Source of the DNA: Melastoma dodecandrum
Taxonomy: Eukaryota; Streptophyta; Magnoliopsida; Myrtales; Melastomataceae
Direction of reading: 5' to 3'
Assembly (NCBI GenBank): GCA_029817715.1
Contig: JARUPY010000328.1
Location: 1-64,000 of the forward strand
Length of the DNA: 64,000 nucleotides
A program made the position numbers and the translations under genes. The notes below the pieces were generated by a model. The model saw nothing but the letters and a program-made list of their open reading frames with translations. It ran no database searches and was not told where the DNA came from. How positions within the stretch are numbered: position 1 is the stretch's first letter; each line of letters opens with the position of its first letter. This document shows positions 27,348 to 37,300 of the stretch, in pieces.

Positions 27348-28268
27348 TCAGCCCGCGAGGGCCTTGAGGACCCGGTCCATGGACGTGCCGAGGCCGTGCT
27401 GCTCGGCGAGCGCGGCGGTCGCCTCACGGTCCACCCTTCCGATCGCCGTGTCGACCTCCGGCAGCGGCAGGTCGCGCACGACCCGCACCGCGTCGACCGC
27501 GCGGCGGGCGTACTCCTCGCCGTCGCGCAGCTTCGCCGCCTGCCCCGCGGAGAGCCCGCTGCCCATCGTGCGCGCGGCGCGGAGCACGCCGTCCAGATCC
27601 CCGAACCGGGCGAGGAGCGAGGCGGCCGTCTTGTCGCCGATCCCCGGGACGCCCGGCAGACCGTCGGAGGGGTCGCCCCGCAGCGTCGCGAAGTCCGCGT
27701 ACTGCGCCGCGCCGATCCCGTACCGCGCGCGGATCACGTCGTCCGTGATCGACTCGAGGTGGGACATGCCCTTCGCCGTCGAGATCACGCGGACCGCGCG
27801 GGCGTCGTCGACGACCTGGAAGAGGTCCCGATCGCTCGTGATCACGTCGACCGGGGTCGTCGCGGTCGCAGCGAGCGTGCCGATCACGTCGTCGGCCTCG
27901 TGGTCGGGAGCGCCGACGACCGCGATGCCGAGCGCGTCCAGCACCTCCCGGATCACCGGGATCTGGGGGAGCAGCGCCTCCGGCACCTCCTCCCGGTCGG
28001 GGTGCGTCGCGTCGCCCTCCTCCGCGAGGCGATGCGCCTTATAGGTGGGGACGAGCTCGACCCGCCAGCGCGGGCGCCAGGCGTCGTCCCAGCACGCGAC
28101 CAGCTCGGTCGGGGTGAACTCGCCGACGAGCCGTCCGATGATGTCGAGCAGCCCCCGCACCGCGTTGACGGGCTGCCCGTCCGGCCCGACGACCGTGTCC
28201 GGCACGCCGTGGAAGGCGCGGAAGTAGAGCGCGGCGGTGTCGAGCAGCATCAGGCGGCGGTCGGGCAT
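27348..28268 (-). CDS. 5'-3' exonuclease (PolA-N-terminal-like)
   Basis: Intact, 306 residues. It has the FEN/PolA 5'-nuclease motifs: LMLLDTAALYFRAFHG (first metal Asp), CWDDAWRPRWRVELVPTYKA, HEADDVIGTLAA, DVITSDRDLFQVV and the helix-hairpin-helix region DGLPGVPGIGDKTAASLL. Stand-alone versions of this domain are common in actinobacteria beside full-length PolA and are thought to remove RNA primers or flaps. The stop lies three bases from the convergent dyad. Confidence 0.9.
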   Translation of the reverse strand: MPDRRLMLLDTAALYFRAFHGVPDTVVGPDGQPVNAVRGLLDIIGRLVGEFTPTELVACWDDAWRPRWRVELVPTYKAHRLAEEGDATHPDREEVPEALLPQIPVIREVLDALGIAVVGAPDHEADDVIGTLAATATTPVDVITSDRDLFQVVDDARAVRVISTAKGMSHLESITDDVIRARYGIGAAQYADFATLRGDPSDGLPGVPGIGDKTAASLLARFGDLDGVLRAARTMGSGLSAGQAAKLRDGEEYARRAVDAVRVVRDLPLPEVDTAIGRVDREATAALAEQHGLGTSMDRVLKALAG

Positions 28269-28310
28269 GCGCCCAGTGTGGTCGCCTCCGCCGGGTCGGC
28301 GCCCGGCCCG

Positions 28311-29702
28311 CTACTCGGCGGCGGGCTCCTCGGCGCTCGCGCGACGGCGGGCGAGCTGCTCCCCGGCCGCGGCGCCCGCGGCCGCACCGGCGACGCGGCC
28401 CTGGACGAGCTCGGCGATGTCGATGCCGACGAGGTCCTTGATCAGCTTCGACGACGTGGCGAGCTGGCCGGCGACGCTCTGCCCGAGCTGGCCGGTCGGG
28501 TCGCCGTCGGAGGCGATGATCGTCATCGAGCCGATCCCGGACAGCGGCTCCGCCGCGGCCCGGACGATCTCCGGCAGCTGCTCGATCAGCTGCTGGCGCA
28601 GCAGCTCCGCCGCGCGCTCCTGCAGCGCCTCCGCCTGAGCCCGGCTCGACTCCGCCTGCGCGGCACCCGTCGCGCGGATCCGGTCGGCCTCCGCCTCGCC
28701 CTCCGCGCGGACCGCCTCGGCGGCCGCGATGCGGCGGTCGCGTTCCGCCCTGGCGTCCGCCTGCGCTCTCGTCGCGACCGCGTACGCGTCGGCGTCGGCG
28801 ACGGCCCGCACCTCCGCCTCCAGCTCCTGCCGCCGCAGGCCGACCCGCTTGCCGGCGGTCAGCTCCTGCTGCGACACGACCTCCTGCTGCGCGATCGCCT
28901 CGGCGAGCGGCGCGGCGGCCGCCGCCTCGGCGCCCGCCCGGTCGGTCTCCTTGCGGATCTCGGCGCGGCGCAGATCCAGCTTGCGCTGCTGCTCCGCGAC
29001 GGCCTGGTCCGCGCTGATCCGCGCCTCCTCGGACGCCTGCCGCGCGACCGCCTCAGCGACCTCGGCGACCTGCTTCACCCGCGCGGCCTCCGCGCGACCG
29101 AGGTCGCGGATGTAGCCGTTGTCGTCGTCGATCTCCTTGATCTGGAGGGTGTCGATCTGGAGGCCCTGCACGTCGAGCGACTCCCGGACGGCCTCGAGCA
29201 CCTGGCCCTGCAGCGCCTGCCGGTTCGTGATGATCTCGGTGACCGTCAGCTGGCCGACGATCGAGCGCACGGAGCCGGAGAGCACCTCCTCCGTCGACGA
29301 CTCGATCTGGTCCTGCTGGTTCAGGAACCGCTGCGCGGCAGCCCGCACCATCTGCTCGGACCCGCCGACCTTCACGACCGCGACCGCGTTCACGCGGATC
29401 GTGATCGCGTCACGGGTCTGCGCGGTCGCCTGCACGTTCAGCTGCCGGCTCCGGAGGCTCAGCTTGAAGTGCGCCTCCACCACCGGCTTCACGAACACCC
29501 GCGAGCCGAAGACGACGCGCTGGCCGGCGTTCTCGTCGACCTCGTCACCGGTCCGCACGCCGCGCTGGCGGGAGGTGACGATGATCGCCTCGTCGGGCTT
29601 CGCGACCTTGATGCCGCGGAGGACGCCGATGACGACGATGAGCACGATCACCACCGCGACGGCGACGATGACGGCGAGGAGCGGTTCGAAACCGGTGATC
29701 AC
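28311..29702 (-). CDS. Flotillin/SPFH-domain protein
   Basis: Intact, 463 residues. An N-terminal membrane helix (residues about 8-30, LLAVIVAVAVVIVLIVVIGV) is followed by the SPFH domain (AIIVTSRQRGVRTG, FVKPVVEAHFKLSLRSRQLN, TAQTRDAITIRVNAVAVVKV) and a long Ala/Glu coiled coil (residues about 220-370, EAARVKQVAEVAEAVARQAS...). This organisation matches bacterial FloA/FloT/YuaG proteins that organise membrane microdomains. The C-terminus is glycine/alanine rich. No NfeD partner gene is adjacent. Confidence 0.88.
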   Translation of the reverse strand: MITGFEPLLAVIVAVAVVIVLIVVIGVLRGIKVAKPDEAIIVTSRQRGVRTGDEVDENAGQRVVFGSRVFVKPVVEAHFKLSLRSRQLNVQATAQTRDAITIRVNAVAVVKVGGSEQMVRAAAQRFLNQQDQIESSTEEVLSGSVRSIVGQLTVTEIITNRQALQGQVLEAVRESLDVQGLQIDTLQIKEIDDDNGYIRDLGRAEAARVKQVAEVAEAVARQASEEARISADQAVAEQQRKLDLRRAEIRKETDRAGAEAAAAAPLAEAIAQQEVVSQQELTAGKRVGLRRQELEAEVRAVADADAYAVATRAQADARAERDRRIAAAEAVRAEGEAEADRIRATGAAQAESSRAQAEALQERAAELLRQQLIEQLPEIVRAAAEPLSGIGSMTIIASDGDPTGQLGQSVAGQLATSSKLIKDLVGIDIAELVQGRVAGAAAGAAAGEQLARRRASAEEPAAE

Positions 29703-29780
29703 CAGGCCATTATGTCCAACCCGCGGGGCGTGTCGATGACGGGTGCCCAGGTCCTCCCGGGCCGGTCCGCCGCGGCACGG

Positions 29781-30000
29781 TCAGTGCTCGTGCATGCCGT
29801 GGTCGTGCCCGCCGCCCGGCGCGCAGTGGCCCCTGCATGACGGCGGCGCGTGCAGCGTCGAGTTGCGGTCGAAGAAGCCGGAGGGTTTCAGTGCGAACCC
29901 GGACCGGTCGACGGGCATCACCGGCCAGTCCTCGATGCGGGGGAAGTGCGTCGGGCCGAACGTGTGCCACAGCACGATGTCCTGCCCGCGGTCGTCAGCG
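29781..30000 (-). pseudogene. Copper amine oxidase, C-terminal remnant
   Basis: The translated piece [20 protein letters not shown] and [20 protein letters not shown] is the conserved C-terminal end of copper/TPQ amine oxidases, including one of the copper-ligand regions; these are about 640 residues long, but only about 70 remain. The tail [16 protein letters not shown] is His rich. The homology stops at about 30000, just where other DNA begins, so most of the gene was deleted. Downstream flotillin is intact. Confidence 0.7.
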
Positions 30001-30009
30001 GCGCTGTGA

Positions 30010-30111
30010 ATCGACATCCTGCCGCTGGTGCTCCTGGCACCCGCGACCTTCGCCGCGCCCGCGGCACTCGGGATGCTCGCCCTGAGTCTGTTGCGGTACG
30101 TGGTGCGCTGA
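30010..30111 (+). pseudogene. Possible membrane-protein C-terminal scrap
   Basis: An open stretch without a start codon encodes one hydrophobic helix and a basic end ([20 protein letters not shown] then LSLLRYVVR and a stop). It lies between two gene remnants and may be the last piece of a membrane protein lost with them. Too short to assign. Confidence 0.2.
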
Positions 30112-30119
30112 GCGGGGAT

Positions 30120-30661
30120 CAGAACGGGGGTGACGACCTCCCCGCGCTCGTCCGCAGGCTGGTCGGAGCTTCACGGTGAGGTCTTGCTGCATGTACTGGA
30201 CGCCGCCCCATCTGTTCCGCACGGCGATGCGGCCGTCGGCGGTGCGCCAGACGTCGGCGAAGCCGGCGTCCTTGCCCTGATGCGCCCTGCGGCACAGGAT
30301 CTGGAGGTTGTCGTGCCGGGTCCGCCCGTCGTGCTCGACGCGGACGATGTGGTCCACATCGGCGCGGTGGGCGGGGAGTCCGCACCCGCACCCGCAGGTG
30401 GGTTGCAGGGCATGGAGGAGTCTCCTCAGCCCAGCCGGGATGTACCGCGAGCACATCCCGCCCAGGAACACCGCCCACGTCTTCGGCAGCCGGTCCCGGA
30501 GGATCCGTGCCGCTTCGAGACGCCGCTCGACGTCCGCCCCGGGTGATCCGAAGCTCGTTCGCCTGATGGAGGAAGAAGCCCGTGACGACCGGGTCCTTGG
30601 AGTCCGGCATGGCCCCGGTCTGGGCCTCCCCCAGCAGCATCGCGTCCATCCCGGCGAGCAT
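30120..30661 (-). pseudogene. HNH-nuclease gene remnant (third DUF222-type locus)
   Basis: The frame LPKTWAVFLGGMCSRYIPAG, then CGCGCGLPAHRADVDHIVRV, RHDNLQILCRRAHQGKDAGF and DVWRTADGRIAVRNRWGG is an HNH domain (D-H, N, H motif) with a zinc knuckle, as in DUF222-HNH proteins but of a different subtype from the two longer copies. Most of the upstream helical domain is missing; a short piece in another frame (KDPVVTGFFLHQANELRITR) lies before it. With the amine-oxidase scrap it marks a site of gene loss. Confidence 0.6.
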
Positions 30662-30858
30662 CAGCTGCTACCGGACCGCTTCGGCGAAGTTTCCTCGAAG
30701 GTTGCCAACTCCGGACTCGTTCTCGGCGCGGAAACGAGCCCGGACGGGCAATCCGTGGTCTGGGGCGGGTCCCGCGCGCCTCGGGGTCGGGCCGGTACGG
30801 GTGCGCTCCGAGGGCTTCGTGCGAAGATCAAAAGTCAACTTCACGAGATGGGAACCGC

Positions 30859-32287
30859 ATGGACGCGCTCCTGGTCGGCCGGCACCTCCGCGCACGACGT
30901 CGTGCCGCCGGCCTCACGCTCGACGACCTGGCAGGCAAGGTCGGGCTCGTCGCCAGCCAGCTCTCGATGTTCGAGAACGGGCGCCGCGAGCCGCGGCTCT
31001 CGCAGCTGTCGGCGATCGCGACGGCGCTCGGCGCCACCGTCACCGACCTGCTCGACGAGGAGGCGCCCGACGCGCGCGCCGCGTTGGAGGTCGAGCTCGA
31101 GCGGTTCGAGGCCGACCCGCTCTACACCGACCTCCACCTGCCGAGGATCCGGCTCTCGCGGTCGCTGTCGGACGAGGTGCTCGAGTCCCCTCGTCGGCCT
31201 CCACCGCGAGCTGCGCCGCCGCGCCTCCGAGGCGATCGCGACCCCGGAGGAGGCCCGCCGCGCCAACACGGAGCTGCGGCTGTGGCTGCGCGGCCGGGAC
31301 CACCACCTCCCCGAGTTCGAGCGCGCGGCGGACGAGCTGCTGCGCGTCGTCGACCACCGCGGCGGCGCACTGACCCACCGCAGCGTCGGGCTGATGGCCG
31401 AGCACCTCGGCTTCTCGATCATCCACGTGAACGACCTGCCCCACTCCACTCGGTCGGTGATCGACCTCGAGAACATGCGGATCTACCTCCCGCCCGCCTC
31501 GATCCCCGGCGGTCACGGGCTTGCGCGCGCTCGCGCTGCAGGCGATGGCGCACCGGGTGCTCGGGCACGAGGAGCCGAAGGACTACGCCGAAGTTCCTCC
31601 GCCAGCGCCTGGAGATCAACTACTTCGCGGCGGCGTGCCTGATGCCGGAGGCCGCGAGCGTCGCCTTCCTGCAGGAGGCGAAGCGCCGCAGCGACCTCGC
31701 CGTCGAGGACTTCCGGGACGCGTTCGGGGTCACCCACGAGGCCGCGGCGCTCCGGCTCATGAACCTCGCGACGGTGCACCTCGGGTTCCCGCTGCACTTC
31801 CTCCGGGTCCGCGACGACGGTGCGATCCTGAAGGCCTACGAGAACGACGGACTGCCGCTGCCGGTCGACGTCTCCGGCTCCGTCGAGGGCCAGCCGGTGC
31901 ACCCGGCGTGGGCCGCGCGGGCCGCGTTCGAACGGACGAACAGGACGACCGAGTTCACCCAGTTCACCGACACGACCGCCGGCACGTTCTGGTGCTCGAC
32001 CCAGACCGGGACCTCTCCGACGGAGGAGCTCTCCATCTCGGTCGGTGTCCGCTTCCAGGAATCGAAGTGGTTCCGGGGCCGCGACACGACCGTCCGCGGC
32101 GACGCCCGGAGTCCGAGGGCGCTGCGCGACGAGCAGGAGGTCGCACTGGCGCGGCACTGGGCCGGCCGGGCGTGGCCGCGCGCCCGGCTGCACGCGAAAC
32201 GTGCTGTCGCCGCTGCCGTCCGGCACCTTCCCGGGCGTCGACGACACGGAGGTGTTCCGCTTCCTCGACCGGCACGCCGCGCGCTGA
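30859..32287 (+). CDS. prpR: PrpR/RamB-family regulator (several +1 frameshifts)
   Basis: About 475 residues when read through. An XRE-type HTH leads (HLRARRRAAGLTLDDLAGKV, SQLSMFENGRREPRLSQLSA), followed by an IrrE-like domain (GLMAEHLGFSIIHVNDLPHS, MAHRVLGHEEPKDYA, NYFAAACLMPEAASVAFLQ) and the family C-terminal domain (TLTFGT-like region FPGVDDTEVFRFLDRHAAR). Members control acetate, glyoxylate and propionate genes in corynebacteria and mycobacteria. +1 bases sit near 31190, 31523, 31592 and 32205. It is directly upstream of prpDBC on the same strand, the arrangement expected for their activator. Confidence 0.82.
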
Positions 32288-32293
32288 TCGCGC

Positions 32294-32392
32294 TCACGCC
32301 CTCCGGAGCGTGGTGTCGCAGCCGGTGCAGAGCCACAGCCGCATCCCGGCCGGGATCGATTCGCGCTCAGCCGGGCGCTGCAGCACGGGCAC
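32294..32392 (-). CDS. Possible zinc-knuckle peptide
   Basis: A 32-residue frame from a GTG ends GMRLWLCTGCDTTLRRA; the same frame stays open further upstream without a good start. One CTGC knuckle is present, with a second likely lost or outside the frame. It fills the gap between prpR and prpD on the opposite strand. Supported only by its resemblance to other short ribbon peptides here. Confidence 0.25.
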   Translation of the reverse strand: MPVLQRPAERESIPAGMRLWLCTGCDTTLRRA

Positions 32393-32589
32393 GGCGGCGC
32401 CGGTCTCCGCGGTGGACCGCGGGCGCCGGGGTGCGAGGAGGGGGAGCGACCATCGGTGTCCTTCCGTCTGTGCCTCCAGCCTCCATCCCCGTGCGCAGCA
32501 CAGCGCCGACTCGAACCGCTGCAGAAACCGCCGATCTTCGCGGGATGAGAAGGGCGGTGACCGGAGGTGATCGGGCTACCGTGGCGCCC

Positions 32590-34090
32590 ATGAGGAGCAC
32601 CACCGTGCGGACCAGGCGGAGCAGCGAGGCATTCCCCTTCGAGGAGCACCTCGCGTTCGCGGATCGCGGCGGTCGCCCGCCGACCCGGTGGCCGTCGAGG
32701 CGGACGTGGTCGAGATGATCGGTGAACCGGGTGATCGACAACGCGGCGGTCGCGACCGCCTCCCTGTCGCGCGCGCCCGTGGTCGCCGCCCGCGGGCAGG
32801 CGGACGTGCACCCCGCGTCGCCCGGCGGGACCGTGTTCGGGTCCGCGGTGCGGTCGTCGCCGGAGTGGGCGGCGTGGGCGAACGGGGTCGCGGTGCGGGA
32901 GCTCGACTTCCACGACACGTTCCTGTCGGTGGAGTTCGGCCACCCGGGGGACAACATCCCGCCGATCCTGGCGGTCGCCCAGCACGCCGGCCGGTCGGGT
33001 GCCGAGCTGGTGCGCGGCATCGCGACGGGCTACGAGATCCAGATCGACCTCGCGCGGACCATCAGCCTCCATGCCCACAAGATCGACCACGTCGCGCACC
33101 TCGGCCCGTCCGTCGCGGCCGGGGTCGGCACGCTGCTCGGGCTCGACCCGCGCACGATCGCGCACGCCGTCGCGCAGGCCCTGCACACGACGACCGCGAC
33201 GCGGCAGTCGCGGAAGGGCGAGATCTCGACCTGGAAGGCCTACGCGCCGGCGTTCGCGGGCAAGGCCGCGATCGAGGCGGTCGACCGGGCGATGCGCGGC
33301 CAGACCAGCCCGGCGCCGATCTGGGAGGGCGAGGACGGCGTGATCGCGTGGCTGCTCGACGGCCCGGACGCCGCCTACGAGGTGCAGCTGCCGGATGCGG
33401 GGGAGCCGAAGCGGGCGATCCTCGACTCGTTCACGAAGGAGCACTCCGCGGAGTACCAGGCGCAGGCGTGGATCGATCTCGCGCGGCGCCTCCGGAGCGA
33501 GCATCCGGAGCTGCTCGAGCCGGGCGCGATCCGCTCGGCCGTGCTGCACACGAGCCACCACACGCACTTCGTGATCGGCTCCGGTGCGAACGACCCGCAG
33601 AAGTACGACCCGGCGGCGACGCGCGAGACGCTGGACCACTCGATCCCGTACATCTTCGCCGTCGCACTGCAGGACGGCACCTGGCACCACGTGCGGTCCT
33701 ACGCGCCGGAGCGCGCCGCTCGCCCCGACACCGTGGCGCTCTGGCGGAGCATCACCACCGCGGAGGACCCGGCGTGGACGCGCCGATACCACTCCACCGA
33801 CCCGGCGGAGCAGGCGTTCGGCGGCCGCGTGGAGCTCGAGCTCGCCGACGGCACCCGGATCGTCGACGAGATCGCGGTCGCCGACGCGCACCCGCTCGGC
33901 GCCCGCCCCTTCGCCCGCGCCGACTACATCGGCAAGTTCCGGTCCCTGGCCGACGGGGTGCTCGCGGAGGCCGAGATCGAGCGTGTTCCTCGACGTCGCG
34001 CAGCGCCTCCCGGACCTGACGCCCCCGGAGCTGTCCGGGCTCACCGTGACCGCGGACGGGCTGCCCGTGCCGCCGAAGGGACTGTTCTGA
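32590..34090 (+). CDS. prpD: 2-methylcitrate dehydratase (PrpD)
   Basis: Dehydrates 2-methylcitrate to 2-methylaconitate in the methylcitrate cycle. About 499 residues. The body is in one frame from [18 protein letters not shown] to the end region, with [47 protein letters not shown] and [20 protein letters not shown], all typical of PrpD/MmgE. The first 45 residues and the last 40 lie in other frames, with +1 bases near 32713 and 33982 and more near 32660. Its TGA overlaps the prpB ATG (TGATG). Confidence 0.9.
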
Positions 34091-35001
34091 TGCTCTCCTC
34101 CTCCGTGCCCGCCACCGAGAAGCGGCAGCGCTTCCGCGCGGGCCTCGCCTCGTCCACGATCCAGCGGTTCCCCGGTGCCTTCACGCCGCTGTCGACCCGG
34201 CTGATCCAGGAGAAGGGCTTCGAGGGCGTCTACCTCTCCGGCGCGGTGATGGCGAACGAGCTCGGCCTGCCGGACATCGGCCTGACCACGCTGACGGAGG
34301 TCGCCCTCCGCGCCTCGCAGACGGCGTCCGCGACCGACCTGCCGGTGCTGGTCGATGCGGACACCGGGTTCGGCGAGCCGATGAACGTCGCGAGGACCGT
34401 GCAGGCGCTGGAGGACGCGGGCGTCGCCGGGCTGCACATCGAGGACCAGGTGAACCCGAAGCGGTGCGGCCACCTCGACGGCAAGGACGTCGTCGACGAG
34501 GCCACCGCCCTCCGGCGCATCGCGGCCGCCGTCGGTGCCCGCCGCGACCCCGGGCTCGTGATCATGGCCCGCACCGACGCGCGCGGCGTGCTCGGCCTCG
34601 ACGCCGCGATCGACCGGATGCAGGCGCTCGTCGACGCGGGCGCGGACGCGATCTTCGCGGAGGCGATGGCCGACCTCGGCGAGTTCGAGCGGGTCCGGGC
34701 GGCGATCGACGTGCCGCTGCTCGCCAACATGACCGAGTTCGGCAAGTCCGACCTCTTCACCGTGCAGCAGCTCGAGGACGTCGGCGTCGACATGGTGATC
34801 TTCCCGGTGTCGCTGCTCCGGATCGCGATGGGGGCGATCGAGCGCGGACTCGACGCGCTGCTCGCGGTCGGCTCGCTGTCCACCCAGGTGCCGTCCATGC
34901 AGACCCGCGCGAGGCTGTACGAGCTGGTCGACTACGCCGGCTACGCGGCGTTCGACGGCGGCATCGCCACCTTCGACCTGGCGAACAACAGGAACGACTG
35001 A
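34090..35001 (+). CDS. prpB: Methylisocitrate lyase
   Basis: Intact, 303 residues. Cleaves 2-methylisocitrate to pyruvate and succinate. The ICL/PEP-mutase fold has [20 protein letters not shown] with metal-binding Asp residues, [17 protein letters not shown] with the catalytic Cys at about residue 126 in the KRCGH signature, and IMARTDARG. The KRCGH-L form fits methylisocitrate lyase rather than isocitrate lyase. It is translationally coupled to prpD and followed 20 bases later by prpC with a strong RBS (GAGGAGGAG). Confidence 0.95.
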   Translation: MLSSSVPATEKRQRFRAGLASSTIQRFPGAFTPLSTRLIQEKGFEGVYLSGAVMANELGLPDIGLTTLTEVALRASQTASATDLPVLVDADTGFGEPMNVARTVQALEDAGVAGLHIEDQVNPKRCGHLDGKDVVDEATALRRIAAAVGARRDPGLVIMARTDARGVLGLDAAIDRMQALVDAGADAIFAEAMADLGEFERVRAAIDVPLLANMTEFGKSDLFTVQQLEDVGVDMVIFPVSLLRIAMGAIERGLDALLAVGSLSTQVPSMQTRARLYELVDYAGYAAFDGGIATFDLANNRND

Positions 35002-35021
35002 GGCTCGAGGAGGAGCTGCAC

Positions 35022-36152
35022 ATGGCTGACGCCGACATCAAGAAGGGCCTCGCGGGCGTCGTCGTCGACACGACGGCGATCTCGAAGGTCGACCCGGACA
35101 CGAACTCGCTGCTCTACCGCGGCTACCCGGTGCAGGACCTCGCGGCCCGGTGCTCGGTCGAGGAGGTCGCATACCTCCTGTGGCACGGCGAGCTGCCGAC
35201 CGCCGACCAGCTGGCGCAGCTGGTGGCGACCGAGCGCGCGAGCCGCGCGATCGCGCCGGAGGTGCGGGCCGCGATCGACGGCTGCGCGCTCACGGCGCAC
35301 CCGATGGACGTGGTGCGCACCGCGGTGAGCGTGCTCGCCGCGAACGACCCGCAGGCGGCGGACGACTCCCGCGACGCGGAGCTCGCGAAGGCGCTGCGGC
35401 TGTTCGCCGCGATCCCGGCGATGGTCGCCTACGACCAGCGCCGCCGCCGCGGGCAGGACGCGATCGACTCCCGCGGCGACCTCGACTACTGCCGCAACTT
35501 CCTCTGGATCACGTTCGGGGAGGAGCCGACCGACATCGCCGCGGAGGTGTTCCGGATCTCGATGGTCCTGTACGCGGAGCACTCGTTCAACGCCTCCACG
35601 TTCACTGCCCGCGTGGTCACGTCGACGCTCGCGGACCTGCACTCGGCGGTCGTCGCCGCCATCGGCGCGCTGAAGGGCCCGCTGCACGGCGGCGCCAACG
35701 AGGCCGTGCTGCACATGTTCGACGAGATCGGCACGGCCGACCGGGCGGAGGCGTGGCTCGACGAGGCGCTCGCGACGAAGCGGAAGATCATGGGCTTCGG
35801 GCACCGCGTCTACAAGCACGGCGACTCCCGCGTGCCCACGATGCAGGCGGCGCTCGAACGGCTCGAGGCCGAGCACGGCGCCGACGACCTGGCCGAGCTG
35901 TACACCCGGCTCGCCGCCGCGATGGACGCGCGCAAGGGCATCAAGCCGAACCTCGACTACCCGAGCGGGCCGGCGTACCAGCTGCTCGGCTTCGACACCC
36001 CGACGTTCACGCCGCTGTTCGTCGCCTCCCGCGTGCTCGGCTGGACGGCGCACGTGATGGAGCAGCGTGCGGCGAACGCCCTGATCAGACCGTTGTCCGC
36101 GTACGACGGCCCCGAGCGTCGCGAGGTGCCCGAGTCGGCCGTCGTGGCATGA
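35022..36152 (+). CDS. prpC: 2-methylcitrate synthase
   Basis: Intact, 376 residues. Condenses propionyl-CoA with oxaloacetate, the first step of the methylcitrate cycle. Citrate-synthase motifs: LLYRGYPVQDLAARCSVEEV, YLLWHGELP, YAEHSFNASTFTARV with one catalytic His, GPLHGGANEAV with another, and KIMGFGHRVYKHGDSRVP with the third His region; the short, type II-like length and prp context favour methylcitrate over citrate synthase. Its TGA overlaps the next ATG (ATGA). Confidence 0.93.
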   Translation: MADADIKKGLAGVVVDTTAISKVDPDTNSLLYRGYPVQDLAARCSVEEVAYLLWHGELPTADQLAQLVATERASRAIAPEVRAAIDGCALTAHPMDVVRTAVSVLAANDPQAADDSRDAELAKALRLFAAIPAMVAYDQRRRRGQDAIDSRGDLDYCRNFLWITFGEEPTDIAAEVFRISMVLYAEHSFNASTFTARVVTSTLADLHSAVVAAIGALKGPLHGGANEAVLHMFDEIGTADRAEAWLDEALATKRKIMGFGHRVYKHGDSRVPTMQAALERLEAEHGADDLAELYTRLAAAMDARKGIKPNLDYPSGPAYQLLGFDTPTFTPLFVASRVLGWTAHVMEQRAANALIRPLSAYDGPERREVPESAVVA

Positions 36153-37183
36153 GCGGGCTCCAGGTCGACTTCGGCGGCGACGCCGGCGCGGGCGCCCTCG
36201 ACTTCCTGTCCCTCGCCGCGCAGGCGGAGGAGGACGGGTTCGACGGCATCGGCGCCTCCGAGACCCGGCACGACCCGTTCATCACGCTCGCCGTGGCGGC
36301 GCGGGAGACGACGCGGATCCAGCTGCAGAGCGTGATCGCGGTCGCGTTCGCGCGATCGCCGATGACGGTCGCGCAGGCGGGCTGGGACCTGCAGTCGCTG
36401 TCGCGCGGGCGCTTCGCGCTCGGGCTCGGCTCGCAGGTGCAGGCGCACATCGAGAAGCGGTTCTCGATGCCCTGGTCGGCGCCTGCGGCGCGGATGGCCG
36501 AGTTCGTGCGCGCGGTGCGGGCGATCTGGACCGCGTGGGAGACGGGGGAGCGCCTCGCGTTCCGCGGCGAGCACTACACGCACACCCTGATGACGCCGTT
36601 CTTCACCCCCGAGCCGATGGGCGTCCCGACCCCGCCGATCTGGCTCGCGGCCGTCGGCCCGCGGATGACGGAGGTGACCGGCGAGGTCGCGGACGGCCTG
36701 CACGTCCACAGCTTCACCACCGAGCGCTATCTCCGGGAGGTGTCGCTGCCCGCGCTGCGCCGCGGGGCGGCGTCCGGCGGGCGCGACGCCGGCGCGATCG
36801 GGGTGGCGCTGCCCGCGCTCGTCGCGCTCGGCGAGGACCAGGCGTCCCTCGACGCGGCGATCGCGGCCACGAAGCGGCAGATCGCGTTCTACGGCAGCAC
36901 GCCCGCCTATCTCCCCGTTCTGGCCCTGCACGGGTGGGAGGGGCTGCACGAGCGGCTGAACTCGGGTGCGCGCCGCGGCGAGTGGGAGGCGATGGGGGAG
37001 CTGGTCACCGACGACGTGCTCGCCGCGTTCGCCGCCGTCGGCTCGCCGGCCGAGGTCGCCGCGCAGCTGCGGGAGCGCTTCGACGGGCTCGTGACGAGGC
37101 TGTCGTTCAGTGCGAGCCGTCCGATCCCGCGGGAGTCGGCGCAGGCGCTCCTGGCGGCCCTCCGGCAGCCGGCGGGGCGCTGA
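36149..37183 (+). CDS. LLM-class (F420-dependent type) oxidoreductase
   Basis: Intact, 344 residues. A luciferase-like monooxygenase fold: QVDFGGDAGAGALDFLSLAA, FDGIGASETRHDPFITLAVA, QSVIAVAFARSPMTVAQAGW, RFALGLGSQVQAHIEKRFSM and PPIWLAAVGPRMTEVTGEVA. The pattern is that of the TIGR03617-like F420-dependent group of actinobacteria. Its ATGA overlap with prpC shows co-translation with the methylcitrate genes, but no link between F420 chemistry and that cycle is known to me. Substrate unknown. Confidence 0.82.
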   Translation: MSGLQVDFGGDAGAGALDFLSLAAQAEEDGFDGIGASETRHDPFITLAVAARETTRIQLQSVIAVAFARSPMTVAQAGWDLQSLSRGRFALGLGSQVQAHIEKRFSMPWSAPAARMAEFVRAVRAIWTAWETGERLAFRGEHYTHTLMTPFFTPEPMGVPTPPIWLAAVGPRMTEVTGEVADGLHVHSFTTERYLREVSLPALRRGAASGGRDAGAIGVALPALVALGEDQASLDAAIAATKRQIAFYGSTPAYLPVLALHGWEGLHERLNSGARRGEWEAMGELVTDDVLAAFAAVGSPAEVAAQLRERFDGLVTRLSFSASRPIPRESAQALLAALRQPAGR

Positions 37184-37300
37184 TCCTTCGCGAGCGGTGA
37201 AATCCGCATCATCTTCCCCGCCGGGTTCCGCCCGTCGCGGTCCGCCGCGCGGGAGGCTCGGCTGGAGCCCGCGACGACGCGGCCGGACAGAGGAGGCGCT

